Origin: Clavibacter zhangzhiyongii
Lineage (GTDB): Bacteria; Actinomycetota; Actinomycetes; Actinomycetales; Microbacteriaceae
DNA: 64,000 bases
Assembly: GCF_014775655.1 (NCBI RefSeq)
Contig: NZ_CP061274.1
Location: 2,294,001-2,358,000, forward strand
Direction of reading: 5' to 3'
The position numbers were made by a program, and so were the translations under genes. The notes beneath the pieces are model-generated. The model saw only the letters and a program-made list of their open reading frames with translations. It was not told the origin of the DNA and did no database searches. Shown piece by piece: positions 28,337 through 36,987 of the stretch (positions are counted from its first letter, which is position 1; every line of letters begins with the position of its first letter).

Positions 28337-29892
28337 GTCGCGCTCCGCTGCAGGGCGCCGCGCAGGTCCTCGAGGTAGCCGATGGTGAGCACCGAGAGGT
28401 CGCCGATGCGCCGCAGGGAGGGCTCGGCCTCGGGGTCGCAGACGACCGCGACCACCTGGACGCCGGGCGGGAAGCCGACGGCGGCGGAGCGGATCGCGCG
28501 GGGGCCTGCCCCCGTGCCGCAGACGAGGAAGACGACGGAGACGCCCGCGACCTCGTCGGCGGCCGCGCGGGCGAGCTCCACGACGTCGACGGCGCGGTCG
28601 GCGGCCGCGATGCCGGCGAGGTCGTCCAGGAGGCGGGTGCGCGTGACGGTGGCGAGGCGGACCAGGCGCGCGGAGCGGGACCGGGCGGGCGCGGACCGGG
28701 CGACCGTGCGCGCGAGGCCCGGCAGCGTGGGCGCCGTCGGGAGGCGGCGGCGGGCCCGCCCCGCGCGGTCGGCGCTGGCGACGACGGACACCGTGCGCGC
28801 GTCCACGATGGCGCGCGCGCCGAGCGAGCCGACGACGCTCACGGCCAGCTCGAACTCGGCGTCGGCGGCGGATCCGGCGAGCCCGCCCTCCGACCGCCCC
28901 GCCGCGACCGTGGTCCCGCCGGCGGGGACGGCGGATCCGGCGACGCCACCTTGCGCGGACGACGCGGACGCGGCGCGCGCGCCGTCCGCCGCCGCCGCTC
29001 CCGCCTCGGCCTCCGCCTCCGCCTCCGGCGCCCCGTAGTCGCCCGCGTGCAGCGACAGCGCGACCATCACGTGGCTCCGCCGGGTCTCCTCGAACCGGCG
29101 CACCATGTGCACGCCCGTCTTGGCGGTGGACCGCCAGTGGATGTGCCGCACGGCGTCGCCCGGCACGTACTCGCGGAGGGACTGGAACGACACGTCGCTG
29201 TCGGTGAGGTCGCGCGTGGCGCGGCCCTCGAGGTCGCGCACGAAGCCCGTGCTGGTGCTCGGCATGGCGAGGGTGCGGGGATGCACGAGGAGGCGGGTCG
29301 CGGCGGCCTCGGCGGACTCGCGGCGCACCAGGCCGATCGGGTCGCCGCGGACGATGCGCGCGGGCCCGAGCGCGATGACGCCGCGACGCGAGGTCGGCAC
29401 GACGAACACGTCCTCGTGGACCTGCCCGTGCCCGAGCGAGGGGACGTGGATCTCGGCGAGGCCGGATCCCACGGGCACCTCGACCGTGAGGCCCACGGCC
29501 CGGCGCCGCAGCGGGTTGCGGACCGCGACGGTGGCGGGCGCGCGCTCCCCCGCGACGACCCGGTCGCGCGGGAGGCGGAGCGCCACCTCGACGCCGGCGG
29601 ATCCGACGAGGTGCAGGAGCGCGATGACCCAGAGCGCGGCCGCCGTCCACGCGACGGCGACCAGCTCACGCCAGCCGAGCGCGTAGCCGGCGGCGCCCGC
29701 GACGACGGCCGCGATCGCGACGACCCGGCCGAGCGGGGTGACGACGCCGAGGAGCCGGACGACCGCGTTCCGCGGCGGGGCGGCGGGAGCCTGCGGGTCG
29801 TCGCCGAGGGCGGGCGCGGCGGGTGCGGCGGACGCAGCTGACGCAGCGGCTGGCGCGGACGAGCTGCCGCGGCGCGTCCCGGCCGCGCTCAT
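28333..29892 (-). CDS. DUF58 membrane protein
   Basis: A 519-residue protein with two membrane helices near residues 48-90, a beta-rich region (RDRVVAGERAPATVAVRNPLRRRA) and the DUF58 signature YVPGDAVRHIHWRSTAKTG at about residues 238-256, followed by a vWA-like fold. An unusual low-complexity insert rich in Ala, Glu, Gly and Ser (about residues 285-345) splits the vWA-like part. DUF58 proteins usually work with MoxR ATPases. The ATG overlaps the moxR stop by 4 bases (ATGA) and its own stop overlaps tgm, so moxR-duf58-tgm are tightly coupled. Molecular function is unknown. Confidence 0.9.
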   Translation of the reverse strand: MSAAGTRRGSSSAPAAASAASAAPAAPALGDDPQAPAAPPRNAVVRLLGVVTPLGRVVAIAAVVAGAAGYALGWRELVAVAWTAAALWVIALLHLVGSAGVEVALRLPRDRVVAGERAPATVAVRNPLRRRAVGLTVEVPVGSGLAEIHVPSLGHGQVHEDVFVVPTSRRGVIALGPARIVRGDPIGLVRRESAEAAATRLLVHPRTLAMPSTSTGFVRDLEGRATRDLTDSDVSFQSLREYVPGDAVRHIHWRSTAKTGVHMVRRFEETRRSHVMVALSLHAGDYGAPEAEAEAEAGAAAADGARAASASSAQGGVAGSAVPAGGTTVAAGRSEGGLAGSAADAEFELAVSVVGSLGARAIVDARTVSVVASADRAGRARRRLPTAPTLPGLARTVARSAPARSRSARLVRLATVTRTRLLDDLAGIAAADRAVDVVELARAAADEVAGVSVVFLVCGTGAGPRAIRSAAVGFPPGVQVVAVVCDPEAEPSLRRIGDLSVLTIGYLEDLRGALQRSAT

Positions 29893-30941
29893 CCGCCCGG
29901 CCGCGCGCCCGCGGCGTCGGGAGCGGCTCCGGCGCCCGGAGCACCCGGTGCCGCCTCGCCCGCGAACGGCGCCCCCGCGTACCGGTCGCGCGGCGGCGCG
30001 GTCTCGATGAGGATCTGCGACAGCACGCTCGTGGGCGTGACCCCGTCGAACTCGGCCTCGGGATCCAGCAGCAGGCGGTGCGCGAGCACGGGCTCGGCGA
30101 GCGCCTTCACGTCGTCGGGCACCACGTAGTGCCGGCCGTCGGCGGCGGCCCACGTGCGGGCGGCGCGCACGAGCGCGAGGGCCCCGCGCACGCTCGCGCC
30201 CAGCCGCACCTCGGGCGCGACGCGCGTCGCGTCGACGAGGCGCACGACGTAGTCGGCGATCGCGGGATCCACGTGCACGGTGCCCGCGCGCTCCTGCAGC
30301 GCCCGCACGGACGCGGCCGTCGCGACCGGCGCGAGCGTCACGTCGTGGGCGCTCACGGCGGCGCCCTGCAGGATCCGCAGCATCGACTCGTGGTCGGGGT
30401 ACCCGATGGAGGTGCGCAGCAGGAAGCGGTCGAGCTGCGCCTCGGGCAGCGCGTAGGTGCCGGCCTGCTCGATCGGGTTCTGGGACGCGATGACCATGAA
30501 CGGGTCGCCCACGTCGTACGGGGTGCCGTCGACCGTGACGCGGCCCTCCTCCATCACCTCGAGGAGCGCGGACTGGGTCTTCGGGCTCGCACGGTTGATC
30601 TCGTCGGCCAGCACGATGCTCGCGAACACGGGCCCGCGGTGGAACTCGAACTCGCCCGTGCGCTGGTCGTAGACGCTGACGCCCGTGATGTCGCCGGGCA
30701 GCACGTCGGGCGTGAACTGCACGCGGCTGTGCGTGCCGTCGACCGTCTGCGCCATGGCGCGCGCGAGCGAGGTCTTGCCGGTGCCGGGCACGTCCTCGAG
30801 CAGCAGGTGCCCGCCCGTGACCATGGCCGTGAAGGCGAGGCGGACCACGTGCGACTTGCCGAGGAGCACCTGCTCGACGCTGCGGACCAGCCGGGCGAAC
30901 TCGTCCTGGAAGGCGCGGGCCTCGTCGGCGGTCATCGTCAT
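29889..30941 (-). CDS. MoxR family AAA+ ATPase
   Basis: A 350-residue AAA+ ATPase with Walker A EDVPGTGKTSLARAMA at about 50-63, Walker B IVLADEINRASPKTQSALLEVMEE and the sensor segment IASQNPIEQAGTYALPEAQLDRF. MoxR proteins are thought to remodel or mature partner complexes, often together with DUF58/vWA proteins, as encoded next. The ATG has AGAGG about 10 bases upstream. It starts 58 bases after the Ig/Fn3 surface-protein gene and overlaps the DUF58 gene. It matches aaa-atp of the PFNA cluster. The C-terminal tail is Ala, Gly and Pro rich. Confidence 0.95.
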   Translation of the reverse strand: MTMTADEARAFQDEFARLVRSVEQVLLGKSHVVRLAFTAMVTGGHLLLEDVPGTGKTSLARAMAQTVDGTHSRVQFTPDVLPGDITGVSVYDQRTGEFEFHRGPVFASIVLADEINRASPKTQSALLEVMEEGRVTVDGTPYDVGDPFMVIASQNPIEQAGTYALPEAQLDRFLLRTSIGYPDHESMLRILQGAAVSAHDVTLAPVATAASVRALQERAGTVHVDPAIADYVVRLVDATRVAPEVRLGASVRGALALVRAARTWAAADGRHYVVPDDVKALAEPVLAHRLLLDPEAEFDGVTPTSVLSQILIETAPPRDRYAGAPFAGEAAPGAPGAGAAPDAAGARPGG

Positions 30942-30999
30942 GGGGCGTGCCTCTCGGGTGCGGCCGTCGGGATCGGCGGGAGGGCCGCGGGATCGGCCG

Positions 31000-33900
31000 T
31001 CATCCGCGGTGGGCGTACGTGTACAGGGTGCCCGAGTTCGCGGTGACGCGCACCTCGAGGATCCGCTCGGCGCCCGCGGGGATCGCGCAGGATCCGGCCG
31101 CCCCCGAGGACGCGTCGATCCACGCGCCCTGGCCGCCGCAGCGGCGCTCGCTCCGGGCGTAGCCGCCGCCCGACGGCATGGAGGTCCAGGAGGCGCTCGT
31201 CGCGCCGGACCCGTCGGTCGCGAACTGCACGTCGCCCGCGCGCGCGTCGACCGCGGTGCCGGCGGAGACCGGAGCCGACCAGCCGCTCGAGCGCTGGCGC
31301 CCGTCGCCCGAGTCCTCGAGGACGCGCAGCTGGATCGTCGCGCCGACGCCCGTGCGCGGCAGCGTGAGCGCCTGGCCGACGCCGATCGGGAAGCCGTCGC
31401 CCTGCCCGTCGACCCGGTACAGCAGCAGCGCCGACGCGGACGGGTCGCCCGGCCGGTAGCGGACGTCGGCGAGGACCGCGCGGAAGACGCCGTCGGCCGA
31501 GCGGTCGGGGCTCGGCAGGTCGACGCGGACGACGGGCGTGGACGGCGCCGTACGCGGGGTCAGCTGCCCGGCCTCGACGACCGTGCAGCCCTGGCTGTTG
31601 GCGGCGAGCACCGCGAAGGCGACGGGCTCGTCGACGGCGAGTCCCGTGACGACGTGGCTGGTGGCCCCGCCCACGTCGACCGCGGGGCCGTGCTCGGCGG
31701 CCCACGGCGCGACGCCCTCGGTGGCGACGGAGCAGCCGGGCGCGGATCCGGGCGCGTACGCGGCGACGAGGTAGCGGATCCCGTCGACGCCCTGGCCCTG
31801 GAACGCCGGCCACGACACGGTGACGCTCGTCTCGTCGACCCCGTACGCGGTCGCGGTCGGCGCGCCGGTCGCGGTGGGGGCACCGCGCGGCGTGCCGGTC
31901 GTGGAGGCGGCGAGCCACGCGGACGCCTCCTGCACCTGGGCGCTGTTGCGCGCGGCGACGGACACCGCGACGGGCACCTCGGCGACGAGCGACGGATCCC
32001 GCACCTCGACGCCCGTGGCGTCCGCGGCGACCTGACGGGTCACGCCACCGACCGTCACGACGTACTGCGTGACCGGGCTCGACGACGCGGGCACCGCGGA
32101 CGGCTGCCACGACACGCGCAGGCCGTCGACGAGCGGCTCGGTCGCGAGGCCCGCGGGCGCGGCCGGCAGCACGTCCGACCAGAGGCCCGAGACGGAGACC
32201 GGATCCGACGCCCCGACGCCGTTGACCGCGCTCACCTCGACCTGCACGCCGTTCGACGGCCCGTTGCCCGGGGTCGGCACGGTGCAGGTGGTGGAGGGAC
32301 AGGTCACGGTCGCGGTGGCCGTGCCGCCGCGGAGCACGCGCACCTGGTAGCCCGTGACGGCCGAGCCGTTGGCGACGCCCGGCTCGAAGGCGACCGTGAG
32401 CGAGCGGTCCGCGAAGCCGGTGGCGCGGAGGGCGGAGACGGGGCCCGGGCGGTCCTGGACGTGGATCACGACGGTGCCGAACGCGGCCCGGCCGGCGTCG
32501 CCCGTGGCGTCGCGCACCTCGTACTGCACGCGCACGTCGCCCGGCAGCGCGTCGGCGGAGGCGCTCACGGCGAGGGTGGCGCGGTCGTCCGACGGGGTCA
32601 CGGTGACGCCCGCGGGGAGGCTCGCGCCGTCCGCGCCGCGGATGGAGGCGACCGTGAGCGGCGTGCCGGGGAACGGGTTCCCCGCCTGGTCGTTGGCGAG
32701 CACGTCGATCGTGGTGGAGGATCCGCGGGTCACCTCCCCCTCGTCGGTCGCGGGCTGCGCGAGCGGCCGCGTCGAGGGCACGACGCGCAGGTCGACGCGG
32801 CCGGCGCGCCCGGACTGGGTGGCGTCGCGCACGCTCACGGGGAAGGACGCGGCGGCGCCCGCGGCCACGCCCTCGTCGGCGGAGATGCGGAGCGTCCCGC
32901 CGTCCACCGACGCGCGGAACCCGGCGGCGACGGCGCCCTCCACCGCGAACGCGAGCTGCGAGCGGTCGTCGGCGTACGGATAGGTGGTGAGGCGGCCGAG
33001 GTCGATGTCCTTGGACTGCCCGGGCTCGAGGTCGATCACGGCGCCCCGGAACACCGGCGGCTGGTTCTCGGTGGGCGTCACCGTGATCGGCAGGACGAGC
33101 GCGGCGGTGCGGCCGCCCGCCCCTCCTGCGGGCCCGGATCCGTCCGTAACCGCGAACGCGATCGCGGCGGGCCCGAAGTACCCCGGCTCGCTGCGGTACG
33201 CGATGGTGTCCTCGTCGACGAGCTCGACCGGGCCGTCGGCGTGCGTCGCCGAGAGCGAGTTCGGGTCGGCGATCCGCACGGCCCGCCCGCCCGCCGCGAC
33301 CACCTGGTCGTCGAGGTCCACCACGAGCCGCTCGCCGCTCGCGACGGTCGGGCGCGGCACGCCCACGCGCAGCTGCGGCAGCGTGTCCTCGAAGCCGGGC
33401 ACCCAGATGAAGGCCGTCGCCGAGACGGCGGGGTCGTCGGGCTGCGCCACCGTGAACGGCACGATGCGGCGCCGGTCGCCGACCTCGACGCGGATCCGGC
33501 CGTCGGGCGTCACGCGCGCCACGTCCTCGTAGCCCGCGCCCACGCTCATCACGAGCGCCGACACGTCGCCCTCCGCGGAGAAGACGTTGCGCATCACGTC
33601 GACGTCGACGCTCGAGCGGTCGAGCACGTCGGAGAGCTGGAGCACGGTGTCGCGCGCGACGGGGCGGGTGGGCGGCGCGGCGGGATCCACGATGACCGTG
33701 AGGAACGCCTCGTCCGTGCCCCCGCGCGCGTTGCGCACGCCGTAGACGAAGCCGTAGCGGCCGGCCTGCTCCGGCGCGACGACGCGGACGGTGTCGCCGT
33801 CGAGGCCCGCGACGAGGCCCTCCGCCTGCGGCTGCACGGAGACGAGCTCGAGGGCGCCGCCGTCCGGATCCGTGTCGTTCGCGAGCACCTGCACGCGGAG

Positions 33901-36900
33901 CACGCGGCCGGGCCGCACGGTCACGGTGTCGGCGGTCGCGACCGGGTTGCGCGCGCCCTCGACGCGCGGGCTGATGCCCACGCGGATCGTGCCGGTCGCG
34001 CGCGCGCCGAGCCCGTCGACGACGGCGTAGGCGAACGCGTCCGTGCCGGTGGAGTAGTCGCCCGCCTGGTACTCGATCCAGTCCGGCCCGACCTCGGTGA
34101 CCTGGCCCTTCTCGGGTGCCGCGTCCTGCCCGAGGAGGCGCACGGAGTCGCCGTCGGGATCGATGCCGGTGAGCGGCACGGGGATCCGCACGGTCTCGCC
34201 GGCGAGCACGCGCGCGGTGAGCGGGCGCGGCGCGGGCGCGACGTTGGTGGCGGCGTCGGCCTCGCGCACGGAGATGGTGAGGGTCGCGGTCGCCCACTGG
34301 CCGTCCGGCGCGACCGCGCGGTACACGGCCGTGTGGTCGCCCGTGCGGTCGGGCGCGAGGTAGCGGAGCCGGTCGTCGCTCGCGAAGAGGAGGCCGGCGC
34401 CCTCGGGCAGCGGATCCACGAGCACGGGGTCGAGGCGCAGAGCGTCGCCGTCGGGCTGCTCGTCGTTGGCGAGCACGGGGATGTCGACCGCGTCGCCCAC
34501 GCGCACGGCCACCCGGTCGTCGGTCGCCACGGGCGGCTGGCGCACGGCGGGCTCCGGCACCTCGATCACGGTGATCACGCCCGTCGCCTCCGCCACGCCG
34601 TTGCTCACGCGGTACGCCACGTCCACGGGCCCGTCGAGCGGCCGGGTCAGGCTGATCCGCACGAGCCGCTGCTGCACGACCTCCGCCCGCACGCCGATCG
34701 CGTCGCCGGGCGAGGTCGCGTCGGTGATCACGAGCACGCCGCCCGCGGGGTCGAAGTCGGCCGCGAGCACGTCCACGTCCTGCGCCTGGAGCGCGCGCAC
34801 GAACACGGTGTGCGGCACCGTGACGGGCCGGCCGTCGGACTCGACGGCGCCGCGCACCTCCACGCGCACCGTGCCCGTCGCGGTCACCCGCCCGTCGGTC
34901 ACCGTGTACTCGAGCAGGTGCGTGCCCGCCACGGCGCCCTGCAGGCGGAAGGTGCCGGCCTCGAGGTCGGGCGTGACCTGCACGCCGGCCCGCGCGGGCA
35001 CCGCCGCCAGCCGGATGGCCCCGCTCCCGCCGCGCGCGTGCGCGAGCGGCTCCACCGTGATCTCGCGCCCGATCGACGCCTGCACCACGAAGCCCTCGGC
35101 CACGAGCGGCACGTCGCCGGCGCGGCGCACGGTGACGACCAGCTCGCCGGATCCCTCCTCGCGCCCGTCGGACACCTGCAGCGCGACCGTGCGCGTGTCG
35201 CCGCCGGCCCCCGCGTCCGTGTAGACGACGCGGCCCTCGGGCTTCCAGCTCACGGCGTCGGGCGCGGCGACGCTCGCGCGCGTGAGGTACACCGGATCCC
35301 CGTCGGGGTCGTACCAGCTCCCCAGCACGTCGGCCTGCAGCCGGTCGCCCTCGGCCACCGTGCCCGTCGCGGGCCGCGCCTGCACGGGCGCAGCGTTCTC
35401 GTCGGCGGCGCGCACCGCGACGCGCACGTCCGCGGTCGCCGTGCCGCCCCGGCCGTCGCTCACGACGTAGGAGAAGCGCACGACGCCGGAGGCCCCCGCG
35501 GCGAGCGCGAGCTGCAGGCCCTGCCCCTCGTCCACCACGTCGACCGCGCCGACCGCCGCGTCGACGGGCGTGACGGAGTCGATGACGAGCACGTCGCCGT
35601 TCGGGTCGTGGTCGTTGAGGAGCACGGGCAGCGCGGTCGTCCGGCCGGGACGCGCGCCGAGGTCGTCGTCGACCGCGACGGGCGGCTGCTGCACGCGGTC
35701 GGTCTCGGGCGGGGTGTCGGCCGTGTTCTGCTCGACGACGGTGTCGGAGCGGTCGCGGTCGATGAGGTCCGACCAGTTGTCGATGAGGCCCGCGCCGCGC
35801 TGCACGGCCCACGCGGTGCCGCCGCGCACGTCGTTGAGCACCACGCGGGCGCCGTCGACGAGGAAGCGGAGGGCGGCCTGCGCGGGCGCGCCCGGGAGAT
35901 CGGTGAGGGCGCCGGCGGCGGAGCGGCGGGGATCGCCGCCCTCCTCGCCCGCGATGGCGGCGGGTGCGAGGCAGCGCTGCCAGGAGGATCCGCCGGCCCA
36001 GCCCGCGTGCTCGCAGCCGTCCACGCGCACGGGCCGCGCGGGTGCGCCGGAGGGCCGGTCGGCGACGACGACGGGGTCGCCGCCGGCCACGGGCACCTCG
36101 ACGAGGCCGCCCGTGTGCGCGACGAGCACGCTGCCGCCGTCCCCCGAGGCGCGCTGGAGGGCGACGCGCGCGTCCCCGGCGACGGATCCGGCGAGGTCGA
36201 CCGTCCGCCCGTCGAGGAGGAGGGCCCGCGCGTCGGCGTCGTAGAGGGCCCAGCGGCCGTCGACCGAGGTGAGCGCGAGCCGCTGCCCGGCGGGCCGCCC
36301 CGCCTCGCCCGCCTCGACGGTCTCGCCGCCGACCGCCCGCGCGGGATCCGCGCCCTCCGCCGTCGGGTCCGCCGCGGCGCCCACGGGCCCCACGTCCACG
36401 GTCGCCTCGACCGTGTCGTCCGTCGCCGCGCGGATCCGCGACAGCATCCCCGACTCCGCCGAGTACACGAGCAGGGTGCCGTCGTCGTCCATCGACGCGA
36501 CCGCGTCGGCGCCGAGCAGGAGCGCGGGCGCGCTCGCGGCGTCGAAGGCCGCGAGGCCCGCCACGGGCACGAGCCAGAGCTGGCCGGTCGCGGGCACGAG
36601 GATCGCCACGCGGGATCCCGCGAGCATCACCTCGGCGCCCGCGGGCAGCGGCGCCGTGTCGACCACCTCGCTCGTCGCGTCGTCGACCACGTCGAGCCGG
36701 GAGGCGCCGCGGTCGGCGAGCAGCACGGTGGATCCCGCCTGCAGCACGTCGATGTCCTCGCTGCGGGAGTCGACCACGCTGTCGAGCTCGAGCACGGCCG
36801 TGTTGGCGCGGCCGATGGCCTGCTGCGCGGAGTTGACGACCCACACCGACCCGTCGTCGAGGTCGACGCGCTGCGCGTCGTAGCCGTCGGAGACGAGCGC

Positions 36901-36987
36901 GAAGCCCGCGAGGAGGGCGAGCACGAGCGCGCCGCCGGTCGCGGTCGTCGCGGCCTGGCGGTGCCGGCGGATCCAGTCGCGGATCAT
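31000..36987 (-). CDS. Giant Ig-like/fibronectin type III surface protein
   Basis: A 1,995-residue envelope protein. One membrane anchor (about residues 12-36) follows a short Arg-rich cytoplasmic start. Residues about 45-400 look like a beta-propeller-type region. Then come many Ig/cadherin-like modules marked by variants of LANDxDPDGD (for example LLNDHDPNGD, LANDEQPDGD, LANDTDPDGG), and finally about three Fn3 modules (GPVSALRATGFADRSLTVAF, PVTQYVVTVGG, SVTVSWPAFQGQGVDGIRYLV). Its ATG overlaps the kinase stop by 4 bases (ATGA). It corresponds to fn3 of the PFNA cluster and is probably the outside partner of the kinase. The ligand is unknown. No LPxTG sorting signal is seen; anchoring is N-terminal. 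Confidence 0.9.
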   Translation of the reverse strand: MIRDWIRRHRQAATTATGGALVLALLAGFALVSDGYDAQRVDLDDGSVWVVNSAQQAIGRANTAVLELDSVVDSRSEDIDVLQAGSTVLLADRGASRLDVVDDATSEVVDTAPLPAGAEVMLAGSRVAILVPATGQLWLVPVAGLAAFDAASAPALLLGADAVASMDDDGTLLVYSAESGMLSRIRAATDDTVEATVDVGPVGAAADPTAEGADPARAVGGETVEAGEAGRPAGQRLALTSVDGRWALYDADARALLLDGRTVDLAGSVAGDARVALQRASGDGGSVLVAHTGGLVEVPVAGGDPVVVADRPSGAPARPVRVDGCEHAGWAGGSSWQRCLAPAAIAGEEGGDPRRSAAGALTDLPGAPAQAALRFLVDGARVVLNDVRGGTAWAVQRGAGLIDNWSDLIDRDRSDTVVEQNTADTPPETDRVQQPPVAVDDDLGARPGRTTALPVLLNDHDPNGDVLVIDSVTPVDAAVGAVDVVDEGQGLQLALAAGASGVVRFSYVVSDGRGGTATADVRVAVRAADENAAPVQARPATGTVAEGDRLQADVLGSWYDPDGDPVYLTRASVAAPDAVSWKPEGRVVYTDAGAGGDTRTVALQVSDGREEGSGELVVTVRRAGDVPLVAEGFVVQASIGREITVEPLAHARGGSGAIRLAAVPARAGVQVTPDLEAGTFRLQGAVAGTHLLEYTVTDGRVTATGTVRVEVRGAVESDGRPVTVPHTVFVRALQAQDVDVLAADFDPAGGVLVITDATSPGDAIGVRAEVVQQRLVRISLTRPLDGPVDVAYRVSNGVAEATGVITVIEVPEPAVRQPPVATDDRVAVRVGDAVDIPVLANDEQPDGDALRLDPVLVDPLPEGAGLLFASDDRLRYLAPDRTGDHTAVYRAVAPDGQWATATLTISVREADAATNVAPAPRPLTARVLAGETVRIPVPLTGIDPDGDSVRLLGQDAAPEKGQVTEVGPDWIEYQAGDYSTGTDAFAYAVVDGLGARATGTIRVGISPRVEGARNPVATADTVTVRPGRVLRVQVLANDTDPDGGALELVSVQPQAEGLVAGLDGDTVRVVAPEQAGRYGFVYGVRNARGGTDEAFLTVIVDPAAPPTRPVARDTVLQLSDVLDRSSVDVDVMRNVFSAEGDVSALVMSVGAGYEDVARVTPDGRIRVEVGDRRRIVPFTVAQPDDPAVSATAFIWVPGFEDTLPQLRVGVPRPTVASGERLVVDLDDQVVAAGGRAVRIADPNSLSATHADGPVELVDEDTIAYRSEPGYFGPAAIAFAVTDGSGPAGGAGGRTAALVLPITVTPTENQPPVFRGAVIDLEPGQSKDIDLGRLTTYPYADDRSQLAFAVEGAVAAGFRASVDGGTLRISADEGVAAGAAASFPVSVRDATQSGRAGRVDLRVVPSTRPLAQPATDEGEVTRGSSTTIDVLANDQAGNPFPGTPLTVASIRGADGASLPAGVTVTPSDDRATLAVSASADALPGDVRVQYEVRDATGDAGRAAFGTVVIHVQDRPGPVSALRATGFADRSLTVAFEPGVANGSAVTGYQVRVLRGGTATATVTCPSTTCTVPTPGNGPSNGVQVEVSAVNGVGASDPVSVSGLWSDVLPAAPAGLATEPLVDGLRVSWQPSAVPASSSPVTQYVVTVGGVTRQVAADATGVEVRDPSLVAEVPVAVSVAARNSAQVQEASAWLAASTTGTPRGAPTATGAPTATAYGVDETSVTVSWPAFQGQGVDGIRYLVAAYAPGSAPGCSVATEGVAPWAAEHGPAVDVGGATSHVVTGLAVDEPVAFAVLAANSQGCTVVEAGQLTPRTAPSTPVVRVDLPSPDRSADGVFRAVLADVRYRPGDPSASALLLYRVDGQGDGFPIGVGQALTLPRTGVGATIQLRVLEDSGDGRQRSSGWSAPVSAGTAVDARAGDVQFATDGSGATSASWTSMPSGGGYARSERRCGGQGAWIDASSGAAGSCAIPAGAERILEVRVTANSGTLYTYAHRG

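Noticed and set aside
22325-28378. A 2,017-codon plus-strand frame opposite the FtsK-like and tgm genes
   Set aside because: Arg/Gly/Ala-rich with no motifs; it runs across several real genes and their borders, as expected when stop codons are rare.
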